A stretch of 64,000 nucleotides of DNA from Gammaproteobacteria bacterium (GTDB lineage: Bacteria > Pseudomonadota > Gammaproteobacteria > JAIEPX01), in the NCBI GenBank assembly GCA_019748175.1, contig JAIEPX010000017.1, positions 1 through 64,000 of the forward strand, read 5' to 3'. The notes under the pieces are model-generated. The model was not told where the DNA came from. It saw nothing but the letters and a program-made list of their open reading frames with translations, and did not search any database. Both the position numbers and the translations under genes were made by a program. Below are positions 1 through 8,017 of the stretch, one piece after another (within the stretch, counting starts at the first letter, position 1; every line of letters starts with the position of its first letter).

Positions 1-546
1 TTTGTGAACGCTGTTCTTGATGCTCTGGGTCCACAGGTTCTTCTGTAAGTAGACCAGAAGGTTCACGCGCTGAGGCATTTTGTGAACGCTGTTCTTGATG
101 CTCTGGGTCCACAGGTTCTTCTGTAAGTAGACCAGAAGGTTCACGCGCTGAGGCATTTTGTGAACGCTGTTCTTGATGCTCTGGGTCCACAGGTTCTTCT
201 GTAAGTAGACCGGAGGGTTCACGTGCTGAAGCATTTTGTGAACGCTGTTCTTGATGGGCTACGTCTTCAGGTTCATCGGTAAGTAGACCGGAGGTTTCAC
301 GCCCTGAAGCATTTTGTAGAGGCTGTTCTTGATGGACCACATCTTCTGGTTCGTCAGCAAGTAGATCAGAGGGATCACGTGCCGAAGCATTTTGTAGAGG
401 CTGTTCTTGATGGGCCTCGTCTACCGGTTCGTCAGTAAGTATACCGGAACCATTACCAACTGAAGCATTTTGTAGAGGCTGTTCTTGATGGACCTCGTCT
501 ACCGGTTCGTCGTCAAGTAGACCAGAACCGTTACCAGTTGAAGCAT
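1..546. repeat. Tandem 78-bp repeats, at least 7 units, inside a coding region
   Basis: Units start at 1, 79, 157, 235, 313, 391 and 469, and the array continues beyond the left edge. The period is exactly 78 bp, that is 26 codons, so the frame of the leftward gene is preserved. Units 1 and 2 are identical, unit 3 differs at a few bases, and units 4-7 diverge progressively toward the unique N-terminal coding part. This gradient suggests recent expansion at the distal end. Each unit encodes QNAS, then a variable segment, SGLLT or similar, an acidic-proline stretch and HQEQ. Confidence 0.95.
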
Positions 547-1513
547 TTTGTTGTTGATGTTCTTCTTCAGCTGCTTTAGCGGGTTTTAGTTTTTCCGTCA
601 CGGCTGTTTTGGTTTCTCCGCTAAGCTTGGTATTAATGAGTCCTAGTAACGTGTCTGATACTTTGATGTCACGAGAGCAAAAATCAACCAGTTCTATTAA
701 CGCTTTATCCTTGCCTTTTAATAAATCTGATTCTAGAGCAAACGACAATAAATCCGTTTGGGTTATGCCGGAATTCATGGGTTCGAGAGTGATATTATTA
801 ATAAGGGCTGAGTAAGTTTCAGCGTGAAGTTTTTCTTTTAAAGTTTTCAACATTTCGGCATTGTTATAGAAAAACAGCATCATTTGAAGTAAAGTATAAT
901 ATTGATCATGATTCTTAATTTTATGATTTAAATCAATTTTTTTATCAAGGAAATTAGCAAGTAGCTGTGGAGAGCGCAGTAAAGTAGCGCAGAAAAGCAA
1001 ATTTAGTTTGTGTTCTGTATAATGCGTATTAATATCGAATTTACCCTTTAATGCGCCACTTGATTCTACGCGTGAGATAAAATCTTCAACAAATTGCGGA
1101 TTGCCAGATAATGCAACAAAAAACACAATGTTGAGACCTGGGGCGGTCATGACAAACAATTTCGCTGCTTCTACTTGTGAGTCTTCTGAGTTGAAAATCT
1201 CTAGCAATGTTTTATCGGCTTGGAGAGCTTTTACGAATTCGGGTTTGCGGAAAGCTTCGGCTATTCTTTTTGGATCGCTTTCATCAAATTCGTACCCTAA
1301 GAAATTAGAACATATGTCATTTAAACCAAGAAGATTGGGATGTTTTGCAAAAAGGTCATTATCTATTAAGTAATTTTTTGCTGCTTCTAGTTGAGTAGCG
1401 TCTGACGCAGATTTACCTACAACTTTTAACGCTTCGATGTAATCGCCATCTTGCGTGAAGAAGCCTGTTAACTTGTGACTTAATGTAATTTCGAATTTCT
1501 TTTCGCCTTGCAT
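1..1513 (-). CDS. Partial repeat-tailed hypothetical protein (C-terminus outside window)
   Basis: The minus strand is open from an ATG at 1511-1513 to the window edge (504 codons), so this is the 5' part of a longer gene. A good ribosome site (AGGAAGGA) lies about 7 nt upstream. The product starts MQGEKKFEITLSHKL. Its first ~300 residues are helical and loosely ankyrin-like, for example ALSGNPQFVEDFISR followed by LNLLFCATLLRSPQLLANFL, but I recognise no named family. From about residue 320 onward it becomes an acidic, Glu/Gln/Pro-rich tail of 26-residue tandem repeats (core HQEQ, QNAS and SGLLT) that runs off the window. No signal peptide or membrane segment is visible. A host-directed or surface repeat protein is plausible from context only. 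Confidence 0.8.
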   Translation of the reverse strand, partial: MQGEKKFEITLSHKLTGFFTQDGDYIEALKVVGKSASDATQLEAAKNYLIDNDLFAKHPNLLGLNDICSNFLGYEFDESDPKRIAEAFRKPEFVKALQADKTLLEIFNSEDSQVEAAKLFVMTAPGLNIVFFVALSGNPQFVEDFISRVESSGALKGKFDINTHYTEHKLNLLFCATLLRSPQLLANFLDKKIDLNHKIKNHDQYYTLLQMMLFFYNNAEMLKTLKEKLHAETYSALINNITLEPMNSGITQTDLLSFALESDLLKGKDKALIELVDFCSRDIKVSDTLLGLINTKLSGETKTAVTEKLKPAKAAEEEHQQQNASTGNGSGLLDDEPVDEVHQEQPLQNASVGNGSGILTDEPVDEAHQEQPLQNASARDPSDLLADEPEDVVHQEQPLQNASGRETSGLLTDEPEDVAHQEQRSQNASAREPSGLLTEEPVDPEHQEQRSQNASAREPSGLLTEEPVDPEHQEQRSQNASAREPSGLLTEEPVDPEHQEQRSQ

Positions 1514-1850
1514 CGTTGTGATCCTTCCTCTTTAAGGTTTATAAAAATATCGTGTTCAGCCCTTCGGCTGGTGACCGCGAAGTATAACTCAATTTGCTCT
1601 GAGTTCAAATACTTGCGGGTTATATTTACAGGAAATTCTGAGTACGAAGTTAAGGCTTTAGCAGGAATCTCCGGGTTTTAAAATCGGGCATCACGAATAC
1701 AGGGCATTGAGTGACCAAAACATCCAAAAATCCTAACCGGGAGATGCTGTGGATGTTAGAGTGATTTTTTGATAAGATAGGCTGTTTTGGTATTGGTAGC
1801 AGGGTCCCTGGTAGGACTTTAGTTTTGTTCGATAATGGGAGGGGAATATA
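1514..1850. other. Intergenic region with a dispersed repeat copy
   Basis: There is no convincing gene in these 337 bases; an ORF read on the minus strand (1650-1865) looks like chance. Positions 1695-1751 match 51645-51701 at the same internal spacing. A second short motif at 1651-1666 (GCAGGAATCTCCGGG) is roughly the inverted complement of the 1736-1750 end, so the block may be a decayed palindromic element. The last bases (1837-1844, GGGAGGGG) are the ribosome site of the next gene. Confidence 0.6.
1695..1751 (+). repeat. Dispersed 57-bp repeat, copy 1
   Basis: A 20-base exact block (AGGGCATTGAGTGACCAAAA, 1701-1720) and a 15-base exact block (CCGGGAGATGCTGTG, 1737-1751) recur at 51651-51670 and 51687-51701. 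Both are separated by 16 variable bases, and the leading GAATA is also shared. Here the element is non-coding, upstream of the MFS gene. At the other copy it carries the ribosome site and start codon of pgpA. Confidence 0.85.
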
Positions 1851-3131
1851 GTGACAGAATCGCAAGTATCGCGTAATTCGGTAATGTTGGGCTGGGCTAT
1901 TTGTGGTCTGGGTGCCTTGTTTTATTGTTATGAGTATCTTTTGCGCATAGAACCGAGTGTGATGGTTCCAGACTTAATGCATAAATTTCAATTAACTGCA
2001 GAAGAATTCGGGTTTATTACTTCACTCTATTATATCGCTTATACACCTATGCAAATCGTCGTTGGATTGATGACAGATATCATGGGTCCGCGGAAAATGT
2101 TAACGCTAGCGGTGCTGATTTGTGCGCTAGGCAGCTTACTTTTTGGTTCCACCGACCTGGTGTGGTTGGCTGGCACGGGGCGATTTTTAGTCGGTTTTGG
2201 TAGTGCGTTTGCGTTTGTGGGCGTGCTCAAACTAGCCGCGATCTGGTTGCCCATTAGTCGATTTGCCTTGTTTGCTGGTTTGGCGACAGCCTTGGGTATG
2301 GTTGGGGCAATGACGGGGGTTGTTCAATTATCGAGCCTTGTAGAGTCAATCGGCTGGGAAAAGACGGTATTTATTGGGACGGTCATCGGTTTTATGCTTG
2401 TGCCGGTCATTTGGTTAGTTGTGAGAGATACCCATGGTGACCCTGAATATATGGAACCTCTAGAACGGGTTACATTACGGGAAGCTTTGCGTGGTGTTTG
2501 GTCAATCGCCAAAAATATTCAAATGTGGTATGCCGGACTTATTGGTCTTGCTCTCTATATGTCCTTGTCGGTGTTCGGTGAATTATGGGGCGTCGACTTC
2601 CTTGTGAAAACATATGGTTACACACCTCATCAAGCTTCATACGCCAATGCGATGGTATTTGCAGGTTGGTTAGTTGGGGCTCCTTTTGCAGGATGGTTTT
2701 CAGATTTACTCCGATCACGTCGGATGACTCTGATTTTAGGATGTGTTACATCCGGGTTGTGTTTTCTAACACTTCTTTATCTCACGCCTCAATCTCCTTA
2801 TATCGTTTATGCATTGATTTTCCTGTTTGGGTTTTTCTCTTCAACAGAGATCGTGTGTTTTGCGATTGGTCGAGAAAATTGCCCGTTTCATATGTCAGGC
2901 TCTGCGGTTTCCTTCGTTAACATGCTGGTTATGTTTGGTGGAATGTTATTTTCACCGCTCGTTGGAAAATTGCTTGACCATACTTGGACAGGTCAAATGG
3001 TCGATGGAGTGAGGACATATTCAGCAGCGAATTATCAAGTGGCTTTGGTGATGATTCCGTTATGCTTATTTGCTGCTTTAATTCTATCTTTCATGATGCG
3101 CGAATCGTATGGCGCAGGTGAAGATGCGTAA
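1851..3131 (+). CDS. Major facilitator superfamily transporter
   Basis: This is a 426-residue inner-membrane protein with about 12 hydrophobic segments, the usual MFS length. It starts at GTG 1851, preceded by GGGAGGGG at 8-14 nt. The loop after TM2 reads DIMGPRKML, matching the MFS loop 2-3 signature (G-x-x-x-D-x-x-G-R-R/K), and a second copy at the domain repeat is GWFSDLLRSRRMTL. YEYLLRIEPSVM in TM1 resembles MFS permeases common in Coxiella and Legionella, some annotated as anion/cation or metabolite transporters. The substrate cannot be read from the sequence. It is followed 12 nt later by sdhE in the same direction, so they are probably co-transcribed. The family is secure; the specificity is unknown. 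Confidence 0.9.
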   Translation: MTESQVSRNSVMLGWAICGLGALFYCYEYLLRIEPSVMVPDLMHKFQLTAEEFGFITSLYYIAYTPMQIVVGLMTDIMGPRKMLTLAVLICALGSLLFGSTDLVWLAGTGRFLVGFGSAFAFVGVLKLAAIWLPISRFALFAGLATALGMVGAMTGVVQLSSLVESIGWEKTVFIGTVIGFMLVPVIWLVVRDTHGDPEYMEPLERVTLREALRGVWSIAKNIQMWYAGLIGLALYMSLSVFGELWGVDFLVKTYGYTPHQASYANAMVFAGWLVGAPFAGWFSDLLRSRRMTLILGCVTSGLCFLTLLYLTPQSPYIVYALIFLFGFFSSTEIVCFAIGRENCPFHMSGSAVSFVNMLVMFGGMLFSPLVGKLLDHTWTGQMVDGVRTYSAANYQVALVMIPLCLFAALILSFMMRESYGAGEDA

Positions 3132-3142
3132 TTATCACTAAT

Positions 3143-3400
3143 ATGTCAGATGACTTATCACGAGAACAAAATATCGCGCGGCTGCGTTATAGCTGCCGCC
3201 GCGGTATGCTCGAGCTGGATGCTCTTTTAGCCCGATTCATTTCATCATCTCAGTTTGCTCAACTCACCGCAGAACAAATTAAAAATTTTGATCGATTATT
3301 GGATGAAACTGATCCTCAATTGCTCAGTTGGTTCATGGGGCAAGAGATTTGCAATGATGCTGAGCTGCGTGAGCTAATTAATATTATCGTCGCGTTCTAA
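3143..3400 (+). CDS. sdhE: Succinate dehydrogenase flavinylation factor SdhE
   Basis: An 85-residue cytoplasmic protein matching the SdhE/YgfY (DUF339) family in length and motif. ARLRYSCRRGMLELDALL near residues 13-30 contains the RGxxELD signature whose Arg-Gly and Glu are needed for covalent FAD attachment to SdhA. The C-terminal part (LLDETDPQLLSWFMG) matches the conserved D-x-x-L-x-x-W helix. It is needed for assembly of succinate dehydrogenase and fumarate reductase. The start is ATG 3143 with only a weak ribosome site, 12 nt after the MFS stop, which suggests translational coupling. It converges with gloB. Confidence 0.93.
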   Translation: MSDDLSREQNIARLRYSCRRGMLELDALLARFISSSQFAQLTAEQIKNFDRLLDETDPQLLSWFMGQEICNDAELRELINIIVAF

Positions 3401-3410
3401 TACCTGGTTT

Positions 3411-4196
3411 TTATAAATTATTTTTCCAGGATCGTAGTATTCCAAGTATTTCTTGTGGCGTGTTCAATACTTTTCCAGCGTAATTTTCCGCCGCTTTTTT
3501 GACTGACGGAACTGCGCAGCGTAAAAAGGGGTTGGTCATTTTTTCAAGAGAAAGCGGAGCGGGAACAGTAGGAAGATTTTTTTGACGTAGTTGTGTTACC
3601 TGATCAATTCGCTGTTGGATATCAAGATTTTCAGGCTCTACTGTCTGCGAAAATTTTAAATTTGATGCAGTATATTCATGTCCACAATACACTAATGTTT
3701 TTTCATTCAGTGAGACGATCCTCATTAGAGAATTGTACATTTGATCTATTGTGCCTTCAAAAATTTTTCCGCAGCCCGCTGTGAATAAAGTATCACCAGT
3801 AAATACAACATCATCATTATAGTAAGCTATATGACCCAGTGTATGCCCAGGAATATGCATAACATTAAATGTCATTCCTAGTCTTTCTAGATTAATGACA
3901 TCGCCATCATTAAGATGATGAGTCATCCCTGGAACCGGTTCTTTTGCAGGGCCGTAAACCGGAACATCAAATTTTTGTAATAATTTTTCTATGCCGTTGA
4001 TGTGATCCCAGTGATGATGAGTGATTAAAATGCCTGATAAATTGAGGTGATGATCGTTGAGGAAATTGAAAACAGGATCTGCTTCGCCTGGATCAACGAT
4101 GATACAGTTTTTTGTGGCAGCATTAATCATGCAAGCAATATAATTGTCTGATAATGCGTTGATAAGTTGTATCTCGATCACAAAAGGTGACGCCAT
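3411..4196 (-). CDS. gloB: Hydroxyacylglutathione hydrolase (glyoxalase II)
   Basis: Glyoxalase II hydrolyses S-lactoylglutathione to glutathione and lactate in methylglyoxal detoxification. The 261-residue product has the metallo-beta-lactamase binuclear-metal motif THHHWDHINGI (about residues 59-69). Further metal ligands lie in HIPGHTLGH and FTGDTLFTAGCGKIFEGT, and YCGHEYTASNLKF carries the substrate-region Tyr and metal His. The length fits the family (~250). The ATG at 4196 sits 1 nt downstream of the tmRNA 3' CCA and lacks a clear ribosome site. A GTG six codons later (VIEIQL) is an alternative. It may be transcribed with tmRNA and released by 3' processing. Confidence 0.94.
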   Translation of the reverse strand: MASPFVIEIQLINALSDNYIACMINAATKNCIIVDPGEADPVFNFLNDHHLNLSGILITHHHWDHINGIEKLLQKFDVPVYGPAKEPVPGMTHHLNDGDVINLERLGMTFNVMHIPGHTLGHIAYYNDDVVFTGDTLFTAGCGKIFEGTIDQMYNSLMRIVSLNEKTLVYCGHEYTASNLKFSQTVEPENLDIQQRIDQVTQLRQKNLPTVPAPLSLEKMTNPFLRCAVPSVKKAAENYAGKVLNTPQEILGILRSWKNNL

Positions 4197-4197
4197 A

Positions 4198-4568
4198 TGG
4201 TGGAGGCGGCGAGAGTTGAACTCGCGTCCGTAAATCCGCTACCGTTGGTACTACATGTTTAGCCAAGTCATTGATTTAGCGATTACTAACCCGACTGGCA
4301 GGGGTAGTAACAGCGAGCCTAGTTAGGTTTTAACAGCATTGACTAAGGCGGTCGCTGCTGCGATCTTGTAAAGGGTGATCACTCGTGTCTACCGAAGCAG
4401 ACCTGGAAGGACAAGCCCTATCCAGTGAGTGAAAAGCCGCCCTTAGGCGACTTTGGTGTATAGTTCGTTATTTGCGACTATAATTTTGCAACTCATTTTA
4501 ACGAGTGAAGCTACATGCTCGACATGCACCTCAAGCTTTGTAATCCACGTCGAAACCAAATCGCCCCC
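4198..4568 (-). ncRNA. ssrA: Transfer-messenger RNA (tmRNA)
   Basis: Read on the minus strand, the RNA begins GGGGGCGATTTGGTTTCGAC at 4568, the classical tmRNA 5' end. It finishes with GAGTTCAACTCTCG (T-arm) and CGCCTCCACCA at 4198, with CCA encoded. The 5' GGGGGCG pairs with CGCCUCC including the G3-U pair needed for alanine charging. The tag frame at 4475-4443 follows the conserved ATAGTC and reads ANNELYTKVA then TAA. The length of 371 nt is normal. The tag ends in VA rather than the usual LAA or AAA, while the terminal Ala is kept. It rescues stalled ribosomes together with SmpB. Confidence 0.97.
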
Positions 4569-4577
4569 GTGTTTGAA

Positions 4578-4607
4578 AGTATGAGATTTTCACTGTAAGT
4601 ATAGCAA
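4578..4607 (-). promoter_or_regulatory. Putative promoter of tmRNA
   Basis: On the minus strand a TTGCTA hexamer (4607-4602) and a CATACT hexamer (4583-4578) are separated by 18 bases. The CATACT ends 9 bases before the mature tmRNA 5' end. The fit to a sigma-70 promoter is moderate, and the mature end may arise by RNase P processing. Confidence 0.4.
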
Positions 4608-4783
4608 TACTATCCAGTAAAATCGAGTCTTTATCAAAGTGTTAAAAGATTTTCCTTTCGCTATGAGGGGTTTTAGGGGAGGGGCTTGCGGAAGATGGGG
4701 TGGTAGGTGATTGAGAGTGGTCATACAGGGCCTGGTGTGGCTTGCAAAGGGGCTACAGAGGCCAATTCTGGGCCTCCGAGGGC

Positions 4784-4812
4784 TTTACTTTAGTTTATAG
4801 ATAGCATATAAT
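4784..4812 (+). promoter_or_regulatory. Putative sigma-70 promoter of the coiled-coil gene
   Basis: A perfect TATAAT (4807-4812) is preceded, at 17 bases, by TTTACT (4784-4789; four of six bases match TTGACA). It lies in the 303-base gap between tmRNA and the gene at 4872. I see nothing else certain in that gap except G-rich sequence at 4671-4780. Confidence 0.5.
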
Positions 4813-4871
4813 GGGCCAGATTTATTATATGACAGTATAAACAGACATGGGCAAGGCTTAAGGAGCATCGT

Positions 4872-5240
4872 ATGGCTACAATGACAGTATTTGGTAATTA
4901 TTCAAAGCGGCAGCATCAAATGGCACGTATTGAAGACTATAGTCGTGCAACGTCCCATTTTGAAAAATCCATTCAGAAATTAAAAGACAATTATTCGAAT
5001 GGGCTTCAGTACATTAACAAATTGAAAATGGATAAAGAAACCACTACTGATGAATTGCAATTAAGACAAATTGAGGTGGATATTAATTATCTCGAAAAAC
5101 ACTTCGATCCATCAGAAATGTGCGATAAAATTTCTCATTTGGAAACTAAGCTTCAAAATCATCGCGTTCGTCTTAAAAATATGCAAAATAAAGTCGCGAC
5201 TAAGAATTCTCAGTCGGCAGATAGCGAGAGCGTTCTATAA
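4872..5240 (+). CDS. Small coiled-coil hypothetical protein
   Basis: A 122-residue, charged, helix-forming protein with an excellent ribosome site (AAGGAG, 8 nt before ATG 4872) and its own TATAAT box upstream. Residues ~22-110 are rich in Lys, Glu, Leu and Asn with heptad-like spacing (HFEKSIQKLKDNY, ISHLETKLQNHRVRLKNMQN), so a coiled coil is likely. There is no signal peptide or membrane segment, and I recognise no family. Its last 41 bases overlap the 3' end of hemC on the opposite strand. A structural or adaptor role would be a guess. Confidence 0.75.
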   Translation: MATMTVFGNYSKRQHQMARIEDYSRATSHFEKSIQKLKDNYSNGLQYINKLKMDKETTTDELQLRQIEVDINYLEKHFDPSEMCDKISHLETKLQNHRVRLKNMQNKVATKNSQSADSESVL

Positions 5241-6156
5241 TATTCATTGCGCCTAAATCAATCAGGCGCTCTCCTAATTTCTTTCCTAAATCATAAGACT
5301 GTGATAACTGTCCGGTATCCGTTGCTACAATACTTTCTGAGCCATCGGGTAACATGACATTGGCTGTAATGGTAACAGAATTATTATCACATTGAGCAAA
5401 AATACCAATCGCTGATTTACAATCACCTTTAAGAACTTCTACGACTCCGCGTTCTGCTAGCCACGATGCTTGAGTTTCCGGATCTACAATGGCTTCGAGT
5501 ATTTTTTTAATTTTTTGGTCATCTTCTCGAAATTGAACTGCAAGAATGCCTTGGTTAATTGCTGGTAACATAGTATCTGAAGAGATGGCTTCGTATTTTA
5601 AACCGGGAATATTGACTCGATCCAAACCAGCAGAAGCCATGATCGCTCCCATTAATTCTTCACTGTCATCTAATTTTTGCACGCGCGTTGTTACGTTTCC
5701 TCTGAATTCTACAACGATTATGTCGGGGCGAATTTTCAGTAGAAAGGCACGCCGTCTTAAACTGGCTGTTCCAACTTTAGCGCCAAGCGGTAATTCAGAA
5801 AATAAAAGTCGCTGATGACTATCACCCATTTTTTTGCCTAAAAAGGCATCATAAGGATTTCCTCGTTTTAAGACAGGGAGAAGAGAAGTACCCGGCTCAA
5901 TTTCATGTGGGATATCCTTACTCGAATGAACGGCAAAATCTATTTGATTGTTTAATAACGCCAATTCAAGATCATATACCCAGTCTTTTTTATCACTTTG
6001 ACTTGCAGCTTTAGTGCCTTGCTTACGGTCGCCCAATGTCTTAATTTCGTGAGGTACAACTTCTAAAGATGAGTGCGACTGTTCTAGAGCATTAATTACC
6101 ATTTGAGTTTGAGCTAAAGCAAGCTGACTACCACGAGTACCACAACGTATTTTCAT
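5200..6156 (-). CDS. hemC: Porphobilinogen deaminase (hydroxymethylbilane synthase)
   Basis: HemC joins four porphobilinogens into hydroxymethylbilane in haem synthesis. The 318-residue product opens with the typical MKIRCGTRGSQLALAQT. It contains the catalytic-Asp motif HSSKDIP (D81), the KVGTASLRRRA cofactor/substrate-binding Arg cluster (about 127-137), RGNVTTRV, and the cofactor Cys in LKGDCKSAIG (C246). The Cys environment is GDCKSAIG rather than GGCQVPIG as in E. coli, but the Cys is present. The start ATG at 6156 has a GGAG 9 nt upstream. Its 3' end overlaps the convergent coiled-coil gene by 41 bases. hemB lies at 44.4 kb in the same window, so the haem genes are dispersed. Confidence 0.96.
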   Translation of the reverse strand: MKIRCGTRGSQLALAQTQMVINALEQSHSSLEVVPHEIKTLGDRKQGTKAASQSDKKDWVYDLELALLNNQIDFAVHSSKDIPHEIEPGTSLLPVLKRGNPYDAFLGKKMGDSHQRLLFSELPLGAKVGTASLRRRAFLLKIRPDIIVVEFRGNVTTRVQKLDDSEELMGAIMASAGLDRVNIPGLKYEAISSDTMLPAINQGILAVQFREDDQKIKKILEAIVDPETQASWLAERGVVEVLKGDCKSAIGIFAQCDNNSVTITANVMLPDGSESIVATDTGQLSQSYDLGKKLGERLIDLGAMNIIERSRYLPTENS

Positions 6157-6254
6157 GAATGATCTCCAAACACAATTATCCTAGGATTATACCTGTATCT
6201 TCGAAGAATACGGCATTTTACATTGAGGCGCAATAATTGGTCTATACATTAAGC

Positions 6255-6298
6255 TATAATAGCAAATATGTGTTTTAAGAGTCATCTTGAGCTATAAT
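6255..6298 (+). promoter_or_regulatory. Two TATAAT boxes upstream of the DUF6356-FAD operon
   Basis: AAGCTATAATAG (TATAAT 6255-6260) and TTGAGCTATAATTG (TATAAT 6293-6298) lie 69 and 31 bases before the ATG at 6329. The second resembles the motif GAGCTATAATTA seen at 13262-13272 and 35153-35163. The -35 elements are not convincing. Confidence 0.4.
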
Positions 6299-6328
6299 TG
6301 TAGTGGGGTATGTTATAAGGAGAGCGCT

Positions 6329-6580
6329 ATGAGAAAGTTATTTTTAACTCATCCACATCATGCAGGAGAAACCTATCTAGTGCATTTTAAATTTGCAGTG
6401 TGGGCAGGATTGCAAATGTTTTTAGCAGGCTTAATTTGCATCATACATGCTGTTTTTCCTTTTGTTTTTGAACATGCAGCGAGTAATATTATTATTCCTC
6501 TTGCCGATAAATTATCAGGAAGAGTTGAAGCTATTAGCGAGAGCAAAAAACGGAAGAAAAATGCTCGATCAAAGAAATAA
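6329..6580 (+). CDS. DUF6356-like small membrane protein
   Basis: An 83-residue protein starting MRKLFLTHPHHAGETYLVHF. I chose ATG 6329 because GGAGAG lies 6-7 nt upstream; a longer ORF upstream has no site. One long hydrophobic stretch (FAVWAGLQMFLAGLICIIHAVFPFVF, about residues 22-47) and a basic Lys/Arg tail fit a single-pass or hairpin inner-membrane protein. The order HP-x-x-x-GE-T-Y-x-x-H, then an aromatic/hydrophobic segment ending in IHAxxP, matches what I recall of DUF6356, a family of unknown function. It overlaps the following FAD gene by 20 bases, so translation is probably coupled. Confidence 0.75.
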   Translation: MRKLFLTHPHHAGETYLVHFKFAVWAGLQMFLAGLICIIHAVFPFVFEHAASNIIIPLADKLSGRVEAISESKKRKKNARSKK

Positions 6581-7943
6581 AATTCCTACCATTGCGATTG
6601 TGGGTGCTGGATACTCTGGTGTATCATTAGCCGCGAATTTATATCGACTTTCTCAATCATCCATTCATATCTATTTAATTGGCTCATCAAAATCGTTTGG
6701 AAGAGGGGTCGCTTATTCAACATTAAATCCACTCCATTTGTTGAATGTTAGAGCTAAAGATATGAGTGCATTTAATCATGATAAAGATCATTTTGTTCAT
6801 TGGTTAAAGATCAATCGTCACCATAAAAAATTAGGAATAAAATCTGATGAACTGCCCGACCAATTTCTTCCAAGAAAAATGTATGGTCAATATTTAGAAG
6901 ATATTCTTAAGGCAATGATTAAGCCTTCCGAAGCAGGAGGCTTTATAGAGATGATTCATGCTGAATGTATCTCTATAAGAGAGAATGACCAAGGCGTTTT
7001 GCTGAGTTTATCGGATGGTAAGACTTTGAATCCAGATAGGCTTGTTTTAGCGCATGGAAATCTCTTGCCAAGACTAAAGCTTCAATCAGATAATACTATT
7101 CCAATAATACATAATCCCTGGGATTTTGAAAGCTATAATGCTATTTCAAAAAAGAACAGAATTTTAATAATAGGTACCGGGTTAACAATGATAGACGCAG
7201 TGATTCAACTGAAATCACAAAATCATCAAGGTAAAATAATGGCTTTATCTAGGCATGGACTCTTGCCGCAGGTAAACTTACCTGATACGACACATTATGA
7301 TTTTGACAAACAACTATTCCCGTTGCCACTAAAGAAACTTATAAGATTAATTAGATATGAAATACAAACTCATCCGAATCAAATAGACTACCATCAAGCC
7401 TTATTTAAGGCGATTCGACTAAAAGCCAATGAATTTTGGATGTCATTCACCTTGTTTGAGAAAAAACAATTCTTAAGGCATCTTGCTACTTACTGGGAAA
7501 CTGTGCGTCACAGAGTGGCGCCTGAAATAGCCGGTAATATTAAGGAATATCAAGGCGATGAATCACTGGAAATTATTGCAGGTCATGTTGTTGAAATTGC
7601 AAACAAATCAGTTGTAATAACAACCAGATATGCACATCAAAGGCTTACTTTAGATGCTGATTGTATAATAAACTGTACGGGTCCAGGAAAATATAATCAT
7701 GATCATCTCAATCCTATAGTCGACTCTTTAATATCACAAGGATACGCTAAATTTAACGAGCTTCAATTAGGCTTAAATGTTGCCAAATCAGGAGCAATAA
7801 TAAACCCCTCTGGTCAAGAGTCTACGAAAATATTTGCCTTAGGTCCAGCGAGAAAAGGGATTTCATTTGAAACTACGGCTGTTAGAGAAATCAGATCGCA
7901 GAGCGAGGAGCTTGCCAATTTATTATTATCCACACTAAAATAG
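6561..7943 (+). CDS. FAD/NAD(P)-binding oxidoreductase, YdhS-like
   Basis: A 460-residue flavoprotein-like product. The N-terminus IPTIAIVGAGYSG (GxGxxG at 15-20) is a Rossmann FAD-binding motif. It is followed by GRGVAYSTLNPLHLLNVRAKDMSAF, typical of the FAD-NAD(P)-binding (NAD_binding_9, COG4529/YdhS) family. A second nucleotide-binding motif, ILIIGTGLTMIDAV, lies near residue 205, and INCTGPG near 370 precedes the C-terminal FAD contact. The substrate is unknown; relatives have been called hydroxyacylglutathione-reductase-like or simply FAD proteins. I chose ATG 6561 because the fold begins just after it and GGAAG precedes it. The gene overlaps the DUF6356 gene. Confidence 0.85.
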   Translation: MLDQRNKIPTIAIVGAGYSGVSLAANLYRLSQSSIHIYLIGSSKSFGRGVAYSTLNPLHLLNVRAKDMSAFNHDKDHFVHWLKINRHHKKLGIKSDELPDQFLPRKMYGQYLEDILKAMIKPSEAGGFIEMIHAECISIRENDQGVLLSLSDGKTLNPDRLVLAHGNLLPRLKLQSDNTIPIIHNPWDFESYNAISKKNRILIIGTGLTMIDAVIQLKSQNHQGKIMALSRHGLLPQVNLPDTTHYDFDKQLFPLPLKKLIRLIRYEIQTHPNQIDYHQALFKAIRLKANEFWMSFTLFEKKQFLRHLATYWETVRHRVAPEIAGNIKEYQGDESLEIIAGHVVEIANKSVVITTRYAHQRLTLDADCIINCTGPGKYNHDHLNPIVDSLISQGYAKFNELQLGLNVAKSGAIINPSGQESTKIFALGPARKGISFETTAVREIRSQSEELANLLLSTLK

Positions 7944-8017
7944 GGTGGCTTGATAATTATTGAGCTCTATCTATAGAATGAATTTTTTTTATTTATTGAT
8001 TATGGGGGTAAAGGGCA

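Noticed and set aside
1-546. CRISPR array
   Set aside because: Units are contiguous 78-bp coding repeats without spacers, in frame with a long ORF.
1650-1865. Minus-strand ORF upstream of the MFS gene
   Set aside because: It spans the dispersed repeat and the MFS ribosome site; no supporting start signal.
3401-3428. Terminator between sdhE and gloB
   Set aside because: Only CCTGG/CCAGG (5 bp) can pair around a long AT loop; too weak to call.
4200-4235. A separate tRNA gene
   Set aside because: The T-arm and CCA belong to the tmRNA; no anticodon arm is present.
5200-5240. Frameshift in hemC suggested by the overlap with the convergent gene
   Set aside because: Both frames are intact and the HemC length is normal; it is a simple 3' overlap.
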